NCBI RefSeq assembly: GCF_023101145.1
Contig: NZ_CP073714.1
Span: 806,001 to 870,000 of the forward strand
Reading direction: 5' to 3'
DNA: 64,000 nucleotides
From: Paenibacillus pabuli
GTDB taxonomy: Bacteria > Bacillota > Bacilli > Paenibacillales > Paenibacillaceae
Below are positions 22,781 through 32,843 of this stretch, piece after piece. Below the pieces are notes generated by a model, which saw nothing but the letters and a program-made list of their open reading frames with translations, was not told the origin of the DNA and did no database searches. The position numbers and the translations under genes were made by a program. The number at the start of each line of letters is the position of its first letter. Position 1 is the stretch's first letter.

Positions 22781-24075
22781 TCGAACGTTATAGCAGACCC
22801 GAAATGAGAGCCATCTGGACTGAGGAGAACAAATTCAAGTCATGGCTGGAAGTCGAAATTTGTGCATGTGAAGCTTGGGCAGAGCTTGGCGTCATTCCTA
22901 AGGAAGAAGCAGCATTGCTTCGTCAAAATGCTTCTTTTGACATCGACCGCATTTACGAGATTGAACAGGAAACACGTCATGACGTTATTGCTTTCACACG
23001 TACGGTATCTGAAAGTCTGGGTGCTGAGCGGAAATGGGTGCACTACGGACTGACTTCCACGGATGTCGTTGATACGGCTCTTGGATATGTGCTTCGTCAG
23101 GCAAACGAAATTTTGGAACGTGACATCGTGAACTTTATCGAAATTTTACGTGAAAAAGCGCTGACTTATCAGCACACGCCAATGATGGGACGTACACATG
23201 GCGTACATGCGGAGCCAACGACGTTTGGTCTGAAAATGGCACTGTGGCATGAAGAAATGAAACGGAATTTGGAGCGTTTCCGCCACGCGGCAGACAACGT
23301 ACAATACGGTAAAATCTCTGGAGCAGTTGGCACATACGCAAACATCGATCCATTTGTAGAAGAGTTTGTCTGTGAGAAGCTGGGTACCAAGCCCGCACCA
23401 ATCTCGACTCAAACGCTGCAACGTGACCGTCATGCAGAATACATGGCTACACTGGCATTGATCGCAACATCGCTGGACAAGTTCGCTACAGAAGTACGTG
23501 CGCTGCAAAAGAGCGAATTCCGTGAAGTAGAAGAAGCATTTGCAAAAGGTCAAAAAGGGTCTTCGGCAATGCCACATAAACGTAACCCAATCGGCAGTGA
23601 AAATATCTCCGGTCTGTCCCGTGTTATTCGCGGACATATGGTATCGGCTTACGAGAACGTGACACTGTGGCACGAGCGTGATATCTCCCACTCTTCCGTA
23701 GAGCGGATCATTCTGCCGGATGCAACGATGCTGTTGAACTACATGCTGAACCGTTTTGGTAACATCGTGAAGAACCTGACGGTATTCCCTGAAAATATGA
23801 AACGCAATATGGAGCGCACCTTCGGTGTACCATTCTCCGGTCGCGTGATGACAAAGCTGATCGACAAAGGTTTCAGCCGTGAGCAGGCATACGATACGGT
23901 TCAGCCACGTGCGATGCAGGCATGGGAAGAACAACGCCAGTTCCAGGATATCGTGAAATCCACACCGGAAATAACGGAAGTGCTGAGCGAAGAGGAAATC
24001 GCAGATGCGTTTAACCCATCATGGCACTTGAAGCATGTGGATACCATCTTCAAAAAGCTTGGTTTGAACGACTAA
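22777..24075 (+). CDS. purB: Adenylosuccinate lyase
   Basis: Removes fumarate from SAICAR and from adenylosuccinate, so it serves both the common pathway and AMP formation. 432 residues from ATG 22777, chosen because GGAGG (22761-22765) is 11 nt upstream and [10 protein letters not shown] is the usual N-terminus. The fumarase/aspartase signature [11 protein letters not shown] is present near residue 263, with TSTDVVDTA and the active-site [11 protein letters not shown] hairpin repeat separates it from purC. Confidence 0.97.
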   Translation: MIERYSRPEMRAIWTEENKFKSWLEVEICACEAWAELGVIPKEEAALLRQNASFDIDRIYEIEQETRHDVIAFTRTVSESLGAERKWVHYGLTSTDVVDTALGYVLRQANEILERDIVNFIEILREKALTYQHTPMMGRTHGVHAEPTTFGLKMALWHEEMKRNLERFRHAADNVQYGKISGAVGTYANIDPFVEEFVCEKLGTKPAPISTQTLQRDRHAEYMATLALIATSLDKFATEVRALQKSEFREVEEAFAKGQKGSSAMPHKRNPIGSENISGLSRVIRGHMVSAYENVTLWHERDISHSSVERIILPDATMLLNYMLNRFGNIVKNLTVFPENMKRNMERTFGVPFSGRVMTKLIDKGFSREQAYDTVQPRAMQAWEEQRQFQDIVKSTPEITEVLSEEEIADAFNPSWHLKHVDTIFKKLGLND

Positions 24076-24090
24076 TATAATACTCTAATA

Positions 24091-24287
24091 AGGCTAGAGA
24101 ACAGAATGATGGGTCAGCACTTGAGCGCAGATGACAGAAATAAGCTGAAGAAGCGAATGCGTTCGCCTTTATCCCCGGATTTTCACTTTGAAAAAGTGGA
24201 ATCAAAAAATCTGGGGGTAACAGCGATCGGAAGATTGTTCTGTCATCGGAGTGGAGTCCCCGCACCATCAGGATTCTGTTCTTAGCC
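24091..24287 (+). repeat. Intergenic hairpin repeat, copy A
   Basis: Inner arms GATGACAGAA (24130-24139) and TTCTGTCATC (24238-24247) are perfect inverted repeats. Outer arms AGGCTAGAGAACAGAAT and ATTCTGTTCTTAGCCT extend the pairing to 24091-24287. The core contains GAAGCG...GTTCGCCTTTATCCCCGG and CTGGGGGTAACAGCGATCGG, shared with copies at 25250, 25578 and 32566. It fills most of the purB-purC gap. Confidence 0.8.
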
Positions 24288-24316
24288 TTACATCTCCTGA
24301 AAGAAGGTGAGCCTCC

Positions 24317-25189
24317 ATGGCGCTGTCCACTGCGGCAGATCTCGTTAAAGCTCCTCTGTTATATAAGGGGAAAGTACGTGAGTTGTACGATCTGGGTGAG
24401 TATTTTCTCATCGTGGTTACAGACCGGATTTCGGCATTTGACTATGTGCTGGACCCAGCCGTTCCCGAGAAAGGAAATGTGCTTAATAAACTGAGCAGCT
24501 TCTGGTTTGAACTGACGAGCGACATGATGGATAACCACGTGGTGCATACGGATGTAAACCAGTTGGGTGATATCATTACTGACCCTGACCTGCTCAAAGA
24601 TCGCATCATGGTGACCCGCAAAGCCGAGCGCATTGATATTGAATGTGTGGTTCGTGGATACATTACCGGAGGCGGATGGAGACAATATGAGAAAAGCGGA
24701 GAGGTCAACGGCATCAAGCTGCCGGATGGACTTCGCAAAAACGCCAAGCTCGACGTTCCCATCTTCACCCCGGCGGCCAAAAACGATGTCGGTCACGACG
24801 AAGACATCTCGATGGATCGAATGAAAGAGCTTGTCGGAGATGCTCTGGCGATTGAGCTTCAGGAAAAAAGCCTGCGTCTCTACGAATTCGCTCGCGACTA
24901 TTGCGATCAGCGAGGCATCATCCTGGCAGACTGCAAGTTCGAGTTCGGCATGGTCGATGGCAAAGTCATTCTGATTGATGAAATCTTCACTCCGGACGCT
25001 TCCCGCTTCTGGGCCAAAGAGAATTATGAACTCGACATCGAAATCGACAGCATGGATAAAGAGCCGGTGCGCACCTATCTGTTAGGCAGCGATTGGGACA
25101 AGAACAGTAAACCTGACCCGCTGCCACAAGAGGTTGTGGAGGCAACAACCGCCAGATACGTCGATATTTATAACCGTTTAACGAAATAA
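24317..25189 (+). CDS. purC: SAICAR synthetase
   Basis: Joins CAIR and aspartate using ATP. 290 residues, the longer PurC form rather than the ~240-residue form of Bacillus subtilis. Key segments are YKGKVRELYDLG (ATP loop), VTDRISAFD, VVRGYITGGGWRQY and the metal-binding DEIFTPDASRFW. GAAAGAAGGTGAG lies just before the ATG. Located between two hairpin-repeat-bearing gaps of the operon. Confidence 0.96.
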   Translation: MALSTAADLVKAPLLYKGKVRELYDLGEYFLIVVTDRISAFDYVLDPAVPEKGNVLNKLSSFWFELTSDMMDNHVVHTDVNQLGDIITDPDLLKDRIMVTRKAERIDIECVVRGYITGGGWRQYEKSGEVNGIKLPDGLRKNAKLDVPIFTPAAKNDVGHDEDISMDRMKELVGDALAIELQEKSLRLYEFARDYCDQRGIILADCKFEFGMVDGKVILIDEIFTPDASRFWAKENYELDIEIDSMDKEPVRTYLLGSDWDKNSKPDPLPQEVVEATTARYVDIYNRLTK

Positions 25190-25249
25190 TAAATGGTAAC
25201 GTTTGAGCGGGTTACGGGAAAGTTTGAGTAAGGGACGTTTGAGGTAAGC

Positions 25250-25378
25250 TACGGGAAAGTTTGGCTTTCGATCGCTGTTGCCCCCGGAATGTTTGGATTG
25301 GAATCCTTTTTTCAAAAGGAAACATTCCGGTTGCAAAGGCGACCGCTAACGCTTCTACAGCTCAAATCTTTCCCTCCG
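25250..25378 (-). repeat. Intergenic hairpin repeat, copy B (reverse orientation)
   Basis: Arms GGGAAAGTTTGGCT (25253-25266) and AGCTCAAATCTTTCCC (25359-25374) pair. Read on the minus strand the core has GCGGTCGCCTTTGCAACCGG and CCGGGGGCAACAGCGATCG, matching copies A, C and D. A direct repeat TACGGGAAAGTTTG precedes it at about 25213 and 25250. Confidence 0.75.
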
Positions 25379-25577
25379 CTAGTCCCAAACTGGGGGATAG
25401 GGCAAATTAAGCCAAGACTTCTGTTAAACAGGAAGTCTATCAATATAAAAAATGTGAAGTTTCTAATGTAACTTGAAGACCATTTATTGTTTTAACGTAA
25501 TGGTCAGGCTATACCATTACACACCGTGCAACGTAAAAGGTTTAGGCCTTTAAAAAAGCGTCGTATGGACTAGCGGA

Positions 25578-25699
25578 GGGGCGGAATTGTTCTTAAAGGA
25601 GCGAAGCGTTCGCCTTTGTCCCCGGGTTTTGACCGCACAGCGGTTCAAAACAATCCAAAAAACCTGGGGACAACAGCGACCGGGAGAACAATCCGCCCC
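25578..25699 (+). repeat. Intergenic hairpin repeat, copy C
   Basis: Arms GGGGCGGAATTGTTCT (25578-25593) and AGAACAATCCGCCCC (25685-25699) pair with one bulge. The core GAGCGAAGCGTTCGCCTTTG, CCCCGGGTTTT and CTGGGGACAACAGCGACCGG is shared with the other copies, while the arms differ in sequence. It lies in the 587-nt purC-purS gap with copy B. Confidence 0.8.
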
Positions 25700-25776
25700 G
25701 GAGCAAGCTCCCACCCCACCTTTTTAACAGCATAAAGCATTTATCCCGTTCATTACTGAGGAGGAACATAAGGATC

Positions 25777-26022
25777 ATGATTAAAGCAACCGTCTATGTC
25801 ACTATTAAGCAAAGCGTTCTCGACCCGCAAGGAGTAGCTGTTCAAGGTGCCCTGCACTCGATGGGATTCAATGAAGTAGAAATTGTACGGATTGGTAAAG
25901 TCATGGAACTGACTCTGGATACAACAGACCGTGCGGAAGCGGAGAAACGATTGACAATAATGTGTGAGAAGCTGCTGGCTAACACCGTTGTTGAAGATTA
26001 CCGCTACGAATTGGAGGGTTAA
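25777..26022 (+). CDS. purS: FGAM synthase subunit PurS
   Basis: Small 81-residue structural subunit that holds PurQ and PurL together in the Gram-positive formylglycinamidine synthase. [17 protein letters not shown] is the typical N-terminus, and the [11 protein letters not shown] strand and the C-terminal [11 protein letters not shown] segment are conserved. GAGGAGGAAC at 25759-25768 supports the ATG. Four nt separate it from purQ. Confidence 0.96.
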   Translation: MIKATVYVTIKQSVLDPQGVAVQGALHSMGFNEVEIVRIGKVMELTLDTTDRAEAEKRLTIMCEKLLANTVVEDYRYELEG

Positions 26023-26026
26023 TCCC

Positions 26027-26716
26027 ATGAAATTTGCAGTTCTTGTGTTTCCTGGCTCCAACTGCGACATCGACTGTTACAAGGCAGTAGAAGATGCGAT
26101 TGGACAAGAGGTTGATTACGTATGGCACACGGCTACAGATCTATCGGCTTATGATTGTATCCTTGTTCCGGGTGGTTTCTCGTATGGTGACTATCTGCGC
26201 TGCGGAGCGATTTCCCGTTTTGCACCCGTAATGAACGAGGTGGCGAAAGCTGCTGAACAAGGTAAATATATACTCGGCATTTGCAACGGATTCCAGATCT
26301 TGACCGAAGCAGGATTACTTCCGGGCGCACTGATCCGCAATATGTCTCTGAAATTCCGTTGTCACGATACGGTTTTGAAAGTAACGAATGCAGATACACC
26401 ATTTACGCGTGACTATGCACCAGGGGAAGAGATTGTTATTCCGATTGCCCACGGTGAAGGAAACTATTATTGCGACGAAGAGACGCTCGCGAGTTTGCAG
26501 GCAAACAACCAGATCGTCTTTACGTATGGCAGCAACCCAAATGGTTCCCTGGGTGATATCGCGGGAATCTGTAATGAGGGTGGAAACGTGGTAGGCATGA
26601 TGCCGCATCCAGAGCGCGCAGTGGATTCACTGCTGGGTTCGGAAGACGGCAAACGTATGTTTACATCTATTTTGAAAGCATGGAGGGATCGGCATGACGC
26701 AGCAGCTATCCGCTAA
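26027..26716 (+). CDS. purQ: FGAM synthase glutaminase subunit PurQ
   Basis: Class I glutamine amidotransferase that supplies ammonia to PurL. 229 residues from ATG 26027 (GGAGGG 13 nt upstream, overlapping the end of purS), chosen over an upstream in-frame ATG that would overlap pur[21 protein letters not shown], the nucleophile in LGICNGFQ (near residue 86), and HPER near the C-terminus complete the triad. The 3' end overlaps purL by 23 nt. Confidence 0.96.
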   Translation: MKFAVLVFPGSNCDIDCYKAVEDAIGQEVDYVWHTATDLSAYDCILVPGGFSYGDYLRCGAISRFAPVMNEVAKAAEQGKYILGICNGFQILTEAGLLPGALIRNMSLKFRCHDTVLKVTNADTPFTRDYAPGEEIVIPIAHGEGNYYCDEETLASLQANNQIVFTYGSNPNGSLGDIAGICNEGGNVVGMMPHPERAVDSLLGSEDGKRMFTSILKAWRDRHDAAAIR

Positions 26717-28937
26717 GGAACCGACAGCAGAACAGGTCGCAGAACATAAACTTTACGCACAAATGGGCGTGTCTGACAGCGAGTATGAGCTGATCTGTGA
26801 GTTCATGGGGCGCAAGCCGAACTACACGGAGATTGGTGTATTTAGTGTTATGTGGTCCGAGCACTGTGCATACAAAAACTCCAAGCCGTTATTGCGCAGA
26901 TTCCCTACAAGTGGACCACGTGTCCTGATGGGCCCGGGTGAAGGTGCCGGGATCGTGGATATCGGTGACAATCAGGCTGTTGTATTCAAAATTGAAAGCC
27001 ATAACCATCCTTCCGCGGTTGAGCCTTACCAAGGTGCGGCAACAGGTGTGGGCGGCATTATCCGTGATATTTTCTCCATGGGTGCAAGACCGGTGGCATT
27101 GCTGAATTCCTTGCGTTTTGGCAAGCTGGAAAGTGACCGTGTGAAGTATTTGTTTGAACATGTTGTATCCGGTATTGCCGGATATGGTAACTGTATCGGG
27201 ATTCCAACGGTAGCCGGTGAAGTGATGTTCGACGAAAGTTATGAAGGCAATCCACTCGTAAATGCCATGTGTGTAGGCTTGATCGATCATGACAAAATCC
27301 AGCGCGGTGTAGCCAAGGGCGTAGGAAACCCGGTGTACTACGTTGGTCCTCCAACGGGCCGCGATGGCATTCACGGCGCAACGTTTGCATCGGTGGAACT
27401 GACGGAAGAATCCGAATCCAAGAAGACCGCGGTCCAAGTCGGCGACCCGTTCATGGAGAAACTCGTGATGGAGTCCTGCCTGGAACTGATCGACACAGGA
27501 ATCGTGCTGGGTATTCAGGATATGGGTGCTGCGGGTCTTACATGTTCCAGTGCGGAGATGGCAAGTAAAGCAGGCAATGGTCTGGAATTGTATCTGGATC
27601 AGGTGCCACAGCGTGAAGAAGGCATGACACCTTATGAGATGATGCTTTCCGAGTCTCAGGAGCGGATGCTGTTTGTCGTTGAGCCTAAGGATGAGGCGCA
27701 AGCGATGGAGATCTTTGAGCGTTGGGGCGTAATCTGTGCAAAAGTCGGAAAAGTAACGGATGATGGGCGCCTGAAATTGATCCACCATGGCGAAGTGGTT
27801 GGAGACATGCCGGTAACAGCACTGGTTGACGAGTGCCCGGTGTATGACAAGCCATCTTCTGTACCTGCTTACTACGAGCAAAGTGCCTCTATCGACACCC
27901 TTCGTTACGATGAAGTGTCGGATCTCGGCGGTGCGTTGAAACAGGTATTGGCTTCGCCAACGGTAGCAAGTAAAAAGTGGGTTTACGATCAATACGATTA
28001 CATGGTGCGTACAAGTACAGCGGTTCGTCCAGGTTCGGATGCAGCAGTTGTGACCATTCGTGGAACACGTAAAGGTTTGGCGATGACAACAGACTGTAAC
28101 GGACGTTATGTATATCTGGATCCAGAAGTAGGCGGGCGAATTGCGGTCAGCGAAGCTGCCCGTAACATTGTATGTTCTGGTGCAGAGCCACTCGCGATTA
28201 CGGACAACCTGAACTTTGGTAACCCGGAGAAGCCGGATATTTTCTGGCAGATGGAAAAAGCGGTAGACGGTATGGCAGAAGCTTGTCGCGTGCTGGATAC
28301 GCCAGTTATCGGTGGTAACGTGAGTCTGTACAACGAAAACGCCAAAGGCTCGATCTACCCAACGCCAGTTGTCGGTATGGTTGGTCTGGTGCATGATACA
28401 GATCACATCACTACACAAGGATTCAAATCCGAAGGAGACGTTATCATCCTGCTCGGTGAAACGAAAGCTGAACTGGGTGGCAGTGAGCTGCAATATGCCG
28501 TTCATGGCAAAACGGAAGGCCGTCCACCGCAGCTCGACCTCAACACGGAAAAAGCATTGCTCAGCACTGTGCTGGAAGCTATTCAATCCGGTCTCGTTCG
28601 CTCTGCGCATGACTTGTCTGAAGGCGGTCTGGCTGTAGCATTGGCCGAGTCCTGCATCAGCGGCAATGTGGGTGCACAGGTCAATGTAGAAACAGCTTTG
28701 CGTGCAGACCATGCGCTGTTTAGTGAGAGCCAATCCCGCATTCTGCTGTCTGCTTCGCCAGAGCAAGCAGGCAAACTTGAAGCATTTGTACGTGAGCGTG
28801 GTGTACCCGTAGCTGTTATTGGACGTGTGGAAGGAAGCAATTTGACGATCGAATTGAACGGAACATCAGCCGTGAACGAACCTGTAGGAGGTTTGGCTCA
28901 GGTCTGGGAGGATGCGATTCCATGTCTCATGAACTGA
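26694..28937 (+). CDS. purL: FGAM synthase large subunit PurL
   Basis: ATP-dependent synthetase that converts FGAR to FGAM together with PurQ and PurS. The 747-residue length is that of the small PurL type. Segments include [12 protein letters not shown], the [21 protein letters not shown] loop (catalytic His), and repeated AIRS-type domains with QDMGAAGLT and SLYNE. ATGACG start preceded by TGGAGGGATCGGC within purQ; 3' end overlaps purF by 16 nt, so purQ-L-F is translationally coupled. Confidence 0.97.
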   Translation: MTQQLSAKEPTAEQVAEHKLYAQMGVSDSEYELICEFMGRKPNYTEIGVFSVMWSEHCAYKNSKPLLRRFPTSGPRVLMGPGEGAGIVDIGDNQAVVFKIESHNHPSAVEPYQGAATGVGGIIRDIFSMGARPVALLNSLRFGKLESDRVKYLFEHVVSGIAGYGNCIGIPTVAGEVMFDESYEGNPLVNAMCVGLIDHDKIQRGVAKGVGNPVYYVGPPTGRDGIHGATFASVELTEESESKKTAVQVGDPFMEKLVMESCLELIDTGIVLGIQDMGAAGLTCSSAEMASKAGNGLELYLDQVPQREEGMTPYEMMLSESQERMLFVVEPKDEAQAMEIFERWGVICAKVGKVTDDGRLKLIHHGEVVGDMPVTALVDECPVYDKPSSVPAYYEQSASIDTLRYDEVSDLGGALKQVLASPTVASKKWVYDQYDYMVRTSTAVRPGSDAAVVTIRGTRKGLAMTTDCNGRYVYLDPEVGGRIAVSEAARNIVCSGAEPLAITDNLNFGNPEKPDIFWQMEKAVDGMAEACRVLDTPVIGGNVSLYNENAKGSIYPTPVVGMVGLVHDTDHITTQGFKSEGDVIILLGETKAELGGSELQYAVHGKTEGRPPQLDLNTEKALLSTVLEAIQSGLVRSAHDLSEGGLAVALAESCISGNVGAQVNVETALRADHALFSESQSRILLSASPEQAGKLEAFVRERGVPVAVIGRVEGSNLTIELNGTSAVNEPVGGLAQVWEDAIPCLMN

Positions 28938-30400
28938 CGACAGGACCAATGTGGACAGGTGATTATTATAACGAAGGGTCCGGCAAGGAAGGACTCGACA
29001 AATTAAAGGAAGAGTGTGGCGTGTTCGGGGTGTTCAAGCACCCTGACGCTGCGTCGCTTTCCTATTACGGCCTGCATGCCCTGCAACACCGGGGTGAAGA
29101 AAGTGCGGGAATGTGTGTAAGTGACGGCAATGAGTTTCACTACCACCGTGGTATGGGTCTGGTGAAGGAAGTCTTCACCAAAGACCTAATGCAGACGTTG
29201 ACCGGAGATATTTCCATCGGACACGTTCGTTATTCAACCAGTGGTGACAGTAAGCTAACGAATGCACAACCATTGGTATTCAAATATCGTGATGGTGATC
29301 TGGCTGTAGCAACCAACGGCAATATCGTCAATGCGCCAACAATCCGGCGTGAGCTGGAGCAGAGTGGTTCCATTTTCCAGACAACGAGCGATACAGAGGT
29401 TATTGCGCATCTGATTGCTCGTTCATCCAAGGGGCTTGTGGAAGCTGCCAAAGAGGCGTTCCAACGTATTGTGGGTGGTTATGCCTTTCTGATCATGACT
29501 AACGACAAGTTGCTGGTCGCTTCTGATCCCCATGGCCTGCGTCCGCTCACCATGGGTAAATTGGGAGATGCGTATCTGTTTGCATCTGAAACATGTGCAC
29601 TCGAGACGATTGGTGCAGAGTTGATTCGTGACATTGAACCGGGTGAACTGCTGGTGCTGGATGCGGATGGTCTTCACGAAGACCGCTTCGATCATCACAA
29701 ACACCGGAAGGCACTGTGCGCGATGGAGTATATCTACTTTGCCCGTCCGGACAGTGACATGAACGGTACGAACCAGCATGCTGCGCGTAAACGGATGGGC
29801 AGCCGGATGGCGATTGAGTCCTTTGTGGATGCCGATCTGGTAACAGGTGTGCCAGACTCCAGTATTTCCGCGGCAATCGGCTACGCCGAACAAACGGGGA
29901 TTCCGTATGAGATGGGTATGATCAAAAACAAATACACCGGACGTACGTTTATCCAGCCAAGTCAGGAACTGCGGGAACAAGGCGTGAAGATGAAGCTGAG
30001 CGCTGTACGTCGTGTGGTGGAAGGCAAACGAGTGGTCATGATTGACGATTCCATCGTACGGGGAACAACTTCCCGCCGAATCGTGAATATGCTGCGTGAT
30101 GCAGGAGCAATAGAAGTACATGTGCGGATTACCTCACCACCGTTTAAAAACCCGTGCTTCTACGGCATTGATACGCCCGACAGCCGCGAACTGATTGCAT
30201 CATCGCTGTCGGTGGAAGAGATCTGCCGTGAGATCAATGCGGACTCCCTGTCGTTCCTCAGCCCCGATGGGCTGATTGCATCGATTCAGGGAGATAATCA
30301 GGATGACTACAAAGGCGGGCTATGCCTCGCATGCTTTGATAATGATTACCCAACCCGTCTCGACTTCGGCGGAGAAGAAAAATTCGGCTGCAGCTGTTAA
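28922..30400 (+). CDS. purF: Amidophosphoribosyltransferase
   Basis: First committed step of purine synthesis: PRPP plus glutamine gives phosphoribosylamine. The 492-residue product has an N-terminal propeptide of about 31 residues before the nucleophile Cys32 in EECGVFGVF, as in Bacillus PurF. The PRPP-binding motif [14 protein letters not shown] is near residue 373. C-terminal cysteines (GLCLACF and FGCSC) fit the 4Fe-4S cluster of the Bacillus-type enzyme. GGGAGG precedes the ATG inside purL. Confidence 0.97.
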   Translation: MSHELTTGPMWTGDYYNEGSGKEGLDKLKEECGVFGVFKHPDAASLSYYGLHALQHRGEESAGMCVSDGNEFHYHRGMGLVKEVFTKDLMQTLTGDISIGHVRYSTSGDSKLTNAQPLVFKYRDGDLAVATNGNIVNAPTIRRELEQSGSIFQTTSDTEVIAHLIARSSKGLVEAAKEAFQRIVGGYAFLIMTNDKLLVASDPHGLRPLTMGKLGDAYLFASETCALETIGAELIRDIEPGELLVLDADGLHEDRFDHHKHRKALCAMEYIYFARPDSDMNGTNQHAARKRMGSRMAIESFVDADLVTGVPDSSISAAIGYAEQTGIPYEMGMIKNKYTGRTFIQPSQELREQGVKMKLSAVRRVVEGKRVVMIDDSIVRGTTSRRIVNMLRDAGAIEVHVRITSPPFKNPCFYGIDTPDSRELIASSLSVEEICREINADSLSFLSPDGLIASIQGDNQDDYKGGLCLACFDNDYPTRLDFGGEEKFGCSC

Positions 30401-30403
30401 ACC

Positions 30404-30844
30404 ATGCGTATGAGAAAAAGATATAGCGAAGGCGACATGTTCATTATTCCTATGAAGGATGGCCGCTTTGCGGCCTGTCAGATCATTTGCGCCTTGAAGG
30501 GCCGATTCAAAAAAGCATTTTCATTCGGAGTTATTCGTATTGTTTCTGACGAAACCGTAAGTGTGGAGGATGGCGATTTTCTTCACTATTCCTATGGAAA
30601 ACGTGAGAGTAACGTGATTTTTGCTTCTCCTGCGTATCTTCGAGATGGAACGTGGAAGATCGTGGGGAACATTCCTTTGACTCTCGAAAAGGAAGAGTTG
30701 AGGGTGTTTCAATGCGCCGGACATTTATACTGCGGTGATGAGTACATTCGTAACCTCCAGATTGACGAGTACAGCCAGTTTAATACGCTCGGTGTAGCCG
30801 GGTTTGAATTGGTGCAGATTCATCTTTCGGAGATGAAGCAATGA
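30404..30844 (+). CDS. Imm26-like protein embedded in the pur operon
   Basis: 146-residue protein with the Imm26 pattern: YSEGDMFIIPMKDGRFAACQII at the start and GTWKIVGNIPL centrally. Imm26 proteins are immunity proteins against polymorphic or contact-dependent toxins, but lone copies with unknown roles are common. No toxin gene is adjacent. It begins 3 nt after the purF stop with no obvious ribosome site, so it may depend on translational coupling, and is followed by 42 nt before purM. Assignment rests on motif resemblance. Confidence 0.7.
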   Translation: MRMRKRYSEGDMFIIPMKDGRFAACQIICALKGRFKKAFSFGVIRIVSDETVSVEDGDFLHYSYGKRESNVIFASPAYLRDGTWKIVGNIPLTLEKEELRVFQCAGHLYCGDEYIRNLQIDEYSQFNTLGVAGFELVQIHLSEMKQ

Positions 30845-30886
30845 CAGATAGAGTTGATATGGCATGTATAGAATCAGAAGGGTGTG

Positions 30887-31933
30887 ATGGTGGTGTCCGA
30901 AGCATACAAAAATGCCGGCGTTGATATCGCGGCAGGCAATGAAGCGGTTGAACGGATGAAAAAACACGTGAAGCGAACCTTCCGTCCGGAAGTGATGACA
31001 GATCTGGGGGGCTTTGGCGCCCTGTTCGGTTTGAACAAAGATAAATATGATGAGCCGGTGCTTGTATCCGGTACAGACGGTGTAGGAACCAAGCTGAAAA
31101 TCGCATTTGCCATGGACCGTCATGATACCATCGGAATCGACGCGGTAGCCATGTGTGTGAACGACATTGTGGTACAGGGTGCAGAGCCGTTGTTCTTCCT
31201 TGACTATCTGGCTTGTGACAAAGTCATCCCGGAGAAAATCGAAGCCATTGTTGCGGGAATTGCGGAAGGTTGTCATCAGTCCGGCTGTGCTCTGATCGGT
31301 GGCGAAACGGCTGAAATGCCAGGCATGTACAGTGAAGGTGAATACGATATTGCCGGATTTACCGTAGGTATCGTGGACAAAGCGAAAATCATTAACGGTA
31401 CAACCATCGCTCCTGGTGACACGGTAATCGGACTTGCATCCAGCGGAGTGCACAGCAACGGATTCTCCCTGGTACGCAAACTTTTGCTGGAACAAGCCGG
31501 ATTGGACTTGCAGGATGAAATCGCTGAATTGGGTGGCAAGCTGGGGGACGCACTGCTGGAACCAACGAAAATCTATGTAAAACCACTCCTGTCCCTGCTT
31601 GAAAAAGTAAACGTAAAAGGCATGGCCCATATTACAGGCGGCGGCTTCATCGAGAACATCCCGCGCATGCTGCCAAGCAGCGTGAATGTAGATATTGACT
31701 ACGGATCTTGGCCGATTCTGCCAATCTTCAACCTGTTGCAAGAAAAAGGTGCTGTTTCGAACCGCGACATGTTCACCACATTCAACATGGGGATCGGACT
31801 TGTGCTGGTTGTGAACGAAGCAGATGCAGTTGAAGCATTGGAACAACTGAAAGCATCCGGTGAAGAAGCGTACATCATTGGACGTGTGACCGAAGGAGAT
31901 GCGCGAGTAACCTTCACGGGAGCGGATGTTTAA
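30887..31933 (+). CDS. purM: Phosphoribosylaminoimidazole synthetase (AIR synthetase)
   Basis: Cyclises FGAM to AIR with ATP. About 348 residues, with the metal/ATP motif [26 protein letters not shown] and [11 protein letters not shown]. The start is ambiguous: AGAAGG (30876-30881) is followed by GTG 30884, ATG 30887, GTG 30890 and GTG 30893. The last gives the family-typical [13 protein letters not shown] list the ATG. The stop overlaps the purN start (TAATG). Confidence 0.95.
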   Translation: MVVSEAYKNAGVDIAAGNEAVERMKKHVKRTFRPEVMTDLGGFGALFGLNKDKYDEPVLVSGTDGVGTKLKIAFAMDRHDTIGIDAVAMCVNDIVVQGAEPLFFLDYLACDKVIPEKIEAIVAGIAEGCHQSGCALIGGETAEMPGMYSEGEYDIAGFTVGIVDKAKIINGTTIAPGDTVIGLASSGVHSNGFSLVRKLLLEQAGLDLQDEIAELGGKLGDALLEPTKIYVKPLLSLLEKVNVKGMAHITGGGFIENIPRMLPSSVNVDIDYGSWPILPIFNLLQEKGAVSNRDMFTTFNMGIGLVLVVNEADAVEALEQLKASGEEAYIIGRVTEGDARVTFTGADV

Positions 31934-32550
31934 TGGCGAACTACCGTATTGCTGTGTTTGCCTCTGGTGAAGGTTCGAACTTTCAGGTATTGGTTGATGC
32001 AGCACGGAACGGAGGGCTGGGTGCATCCATAGATCTGCTGGTCTGTGACAAACCCGCTGCACGTGTAGTGCAGCGGGCACAGGATGCAGGTGTGGAATGC
32101 CATCTGTTTACTCCCAAAAATTATGATTCCCGCGAAGCCTACGAAGCTGAAATCGTGGAAGTGCTTGAATCCAAAAACATTGACCTGGTTGTTCTCGCCG
32201 GATACATGAGATTGTTGACTTCGGTAGTCGTGGATCGCTATGCAGGAAGATTGATTAACATTCATCCGTCCCTGTTGCCTGCGTTTGCAGGCAAAGATGC
32301 GATAGGACAGGCCCTGGAATATGGCGTTAAACTTACCGGGGTTACTGTGCACTTTGTGGATGGAGGCATGGATACAGGGCCGATTATTGCCCAGCATCCT
32401 GTTCCGATTTTGCCAGAGGATACGGCTGAATCCGTTAGTCGCTCCATCCATGCGGCCGAACAGAAGCTGTACCCTGAGGTTGTATCCTGGTTTGCCCAGG
32501 GATGGGTTCAACTCGAAGGTCGTCAAGTTACGGTGCTAAAACCGGTTTGA
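31933..32550 (+). CDS. purN: Phosphoribosylglycinamide formyltransferase
   Basis: Transfers the formyl group from 10-formyl-tetrahydrofolate to GAR. 205 residues, with the N-terminal VFASGEGSNFQ loop, the catalytic Asn-His in INIHPSLLPAF, and HFVDGGMDTGPII. Coupled to purM through a 1-nt stop/start overlap. A hairpin repeat separates it from purH. Confidence 0.96.
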   Translation: MANYRIAVFASGEGSNFQVLVDAARNGGLGASIDLLVCDKPAARVVQRAQDAGVECHLFTPKNYDSREAYEAEIVEVLESKNIDLVVLAGYMRLLTSVVVDRYAGRLINIHPSLLPAFAGKDAIGQALEYGVKLTGVTVHFVDGGMDTGPIIAQHPVPILPEDTAESVSRSIHAAEQKLYPEVVSWFAQGWVQLEGRQVTVLKPV

Positions 32551-32565
32551 TATAAGTTGGAACCT

Positions 32566-32715
32566 TTTACACGTTAACGGAGAGGCCAGAAATAAGCTGG
32601 AGAAGCGAAGCGCTCGCCTTTATTACTGGATTTTTACCTTTGAGAAATTGTTCGAAAAATCTGGGAATAACAGCGATCGAAAGATTATTCTGGACTCGTA
32701 GTGTTTTAGTGTAAA
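32566..32715 (+). repeat. Intergenic hairpin repeat, copy D
   Basis: Outer arms TTTACAC (32566-32572) and GTGTAAA (32709-32715), inner arms CCAGAAATAA and TTATTCTGG. The core AGAAGCGAAGCGCTCGCCTTT and TCTGGGAATAACAGCGATCG matches the other copies. It occupies about half of the 293-nt purN-purH gap. Confidence 0.8.
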
Positions 32716-32843
32716 CTCATTTATCAACTTGTATAACAGAAGTCGAAAATTGGTACGCATTTTGTGATATTTCTCGGGAAATAAATCGGCTCTCGTTTCG
32801 TCATGAAACGCGGGGCTATGGGACATTAAAGGAGGAGCATATT

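Noticed and set aside
24091..25776. CRISPR-like array formed by the pur-operon repeats
   Set aside because: Only a few hairpin copies in both orientations with irregular spacing, no short identical repeats and no cas genes.
26889..28766. Long antisense open frame of 625 codons opposite purL
   Set aside because: It lies wholly inside a clear purL gene, is Cys/His-rich as a complement shadow would be, and has no ribosome site.
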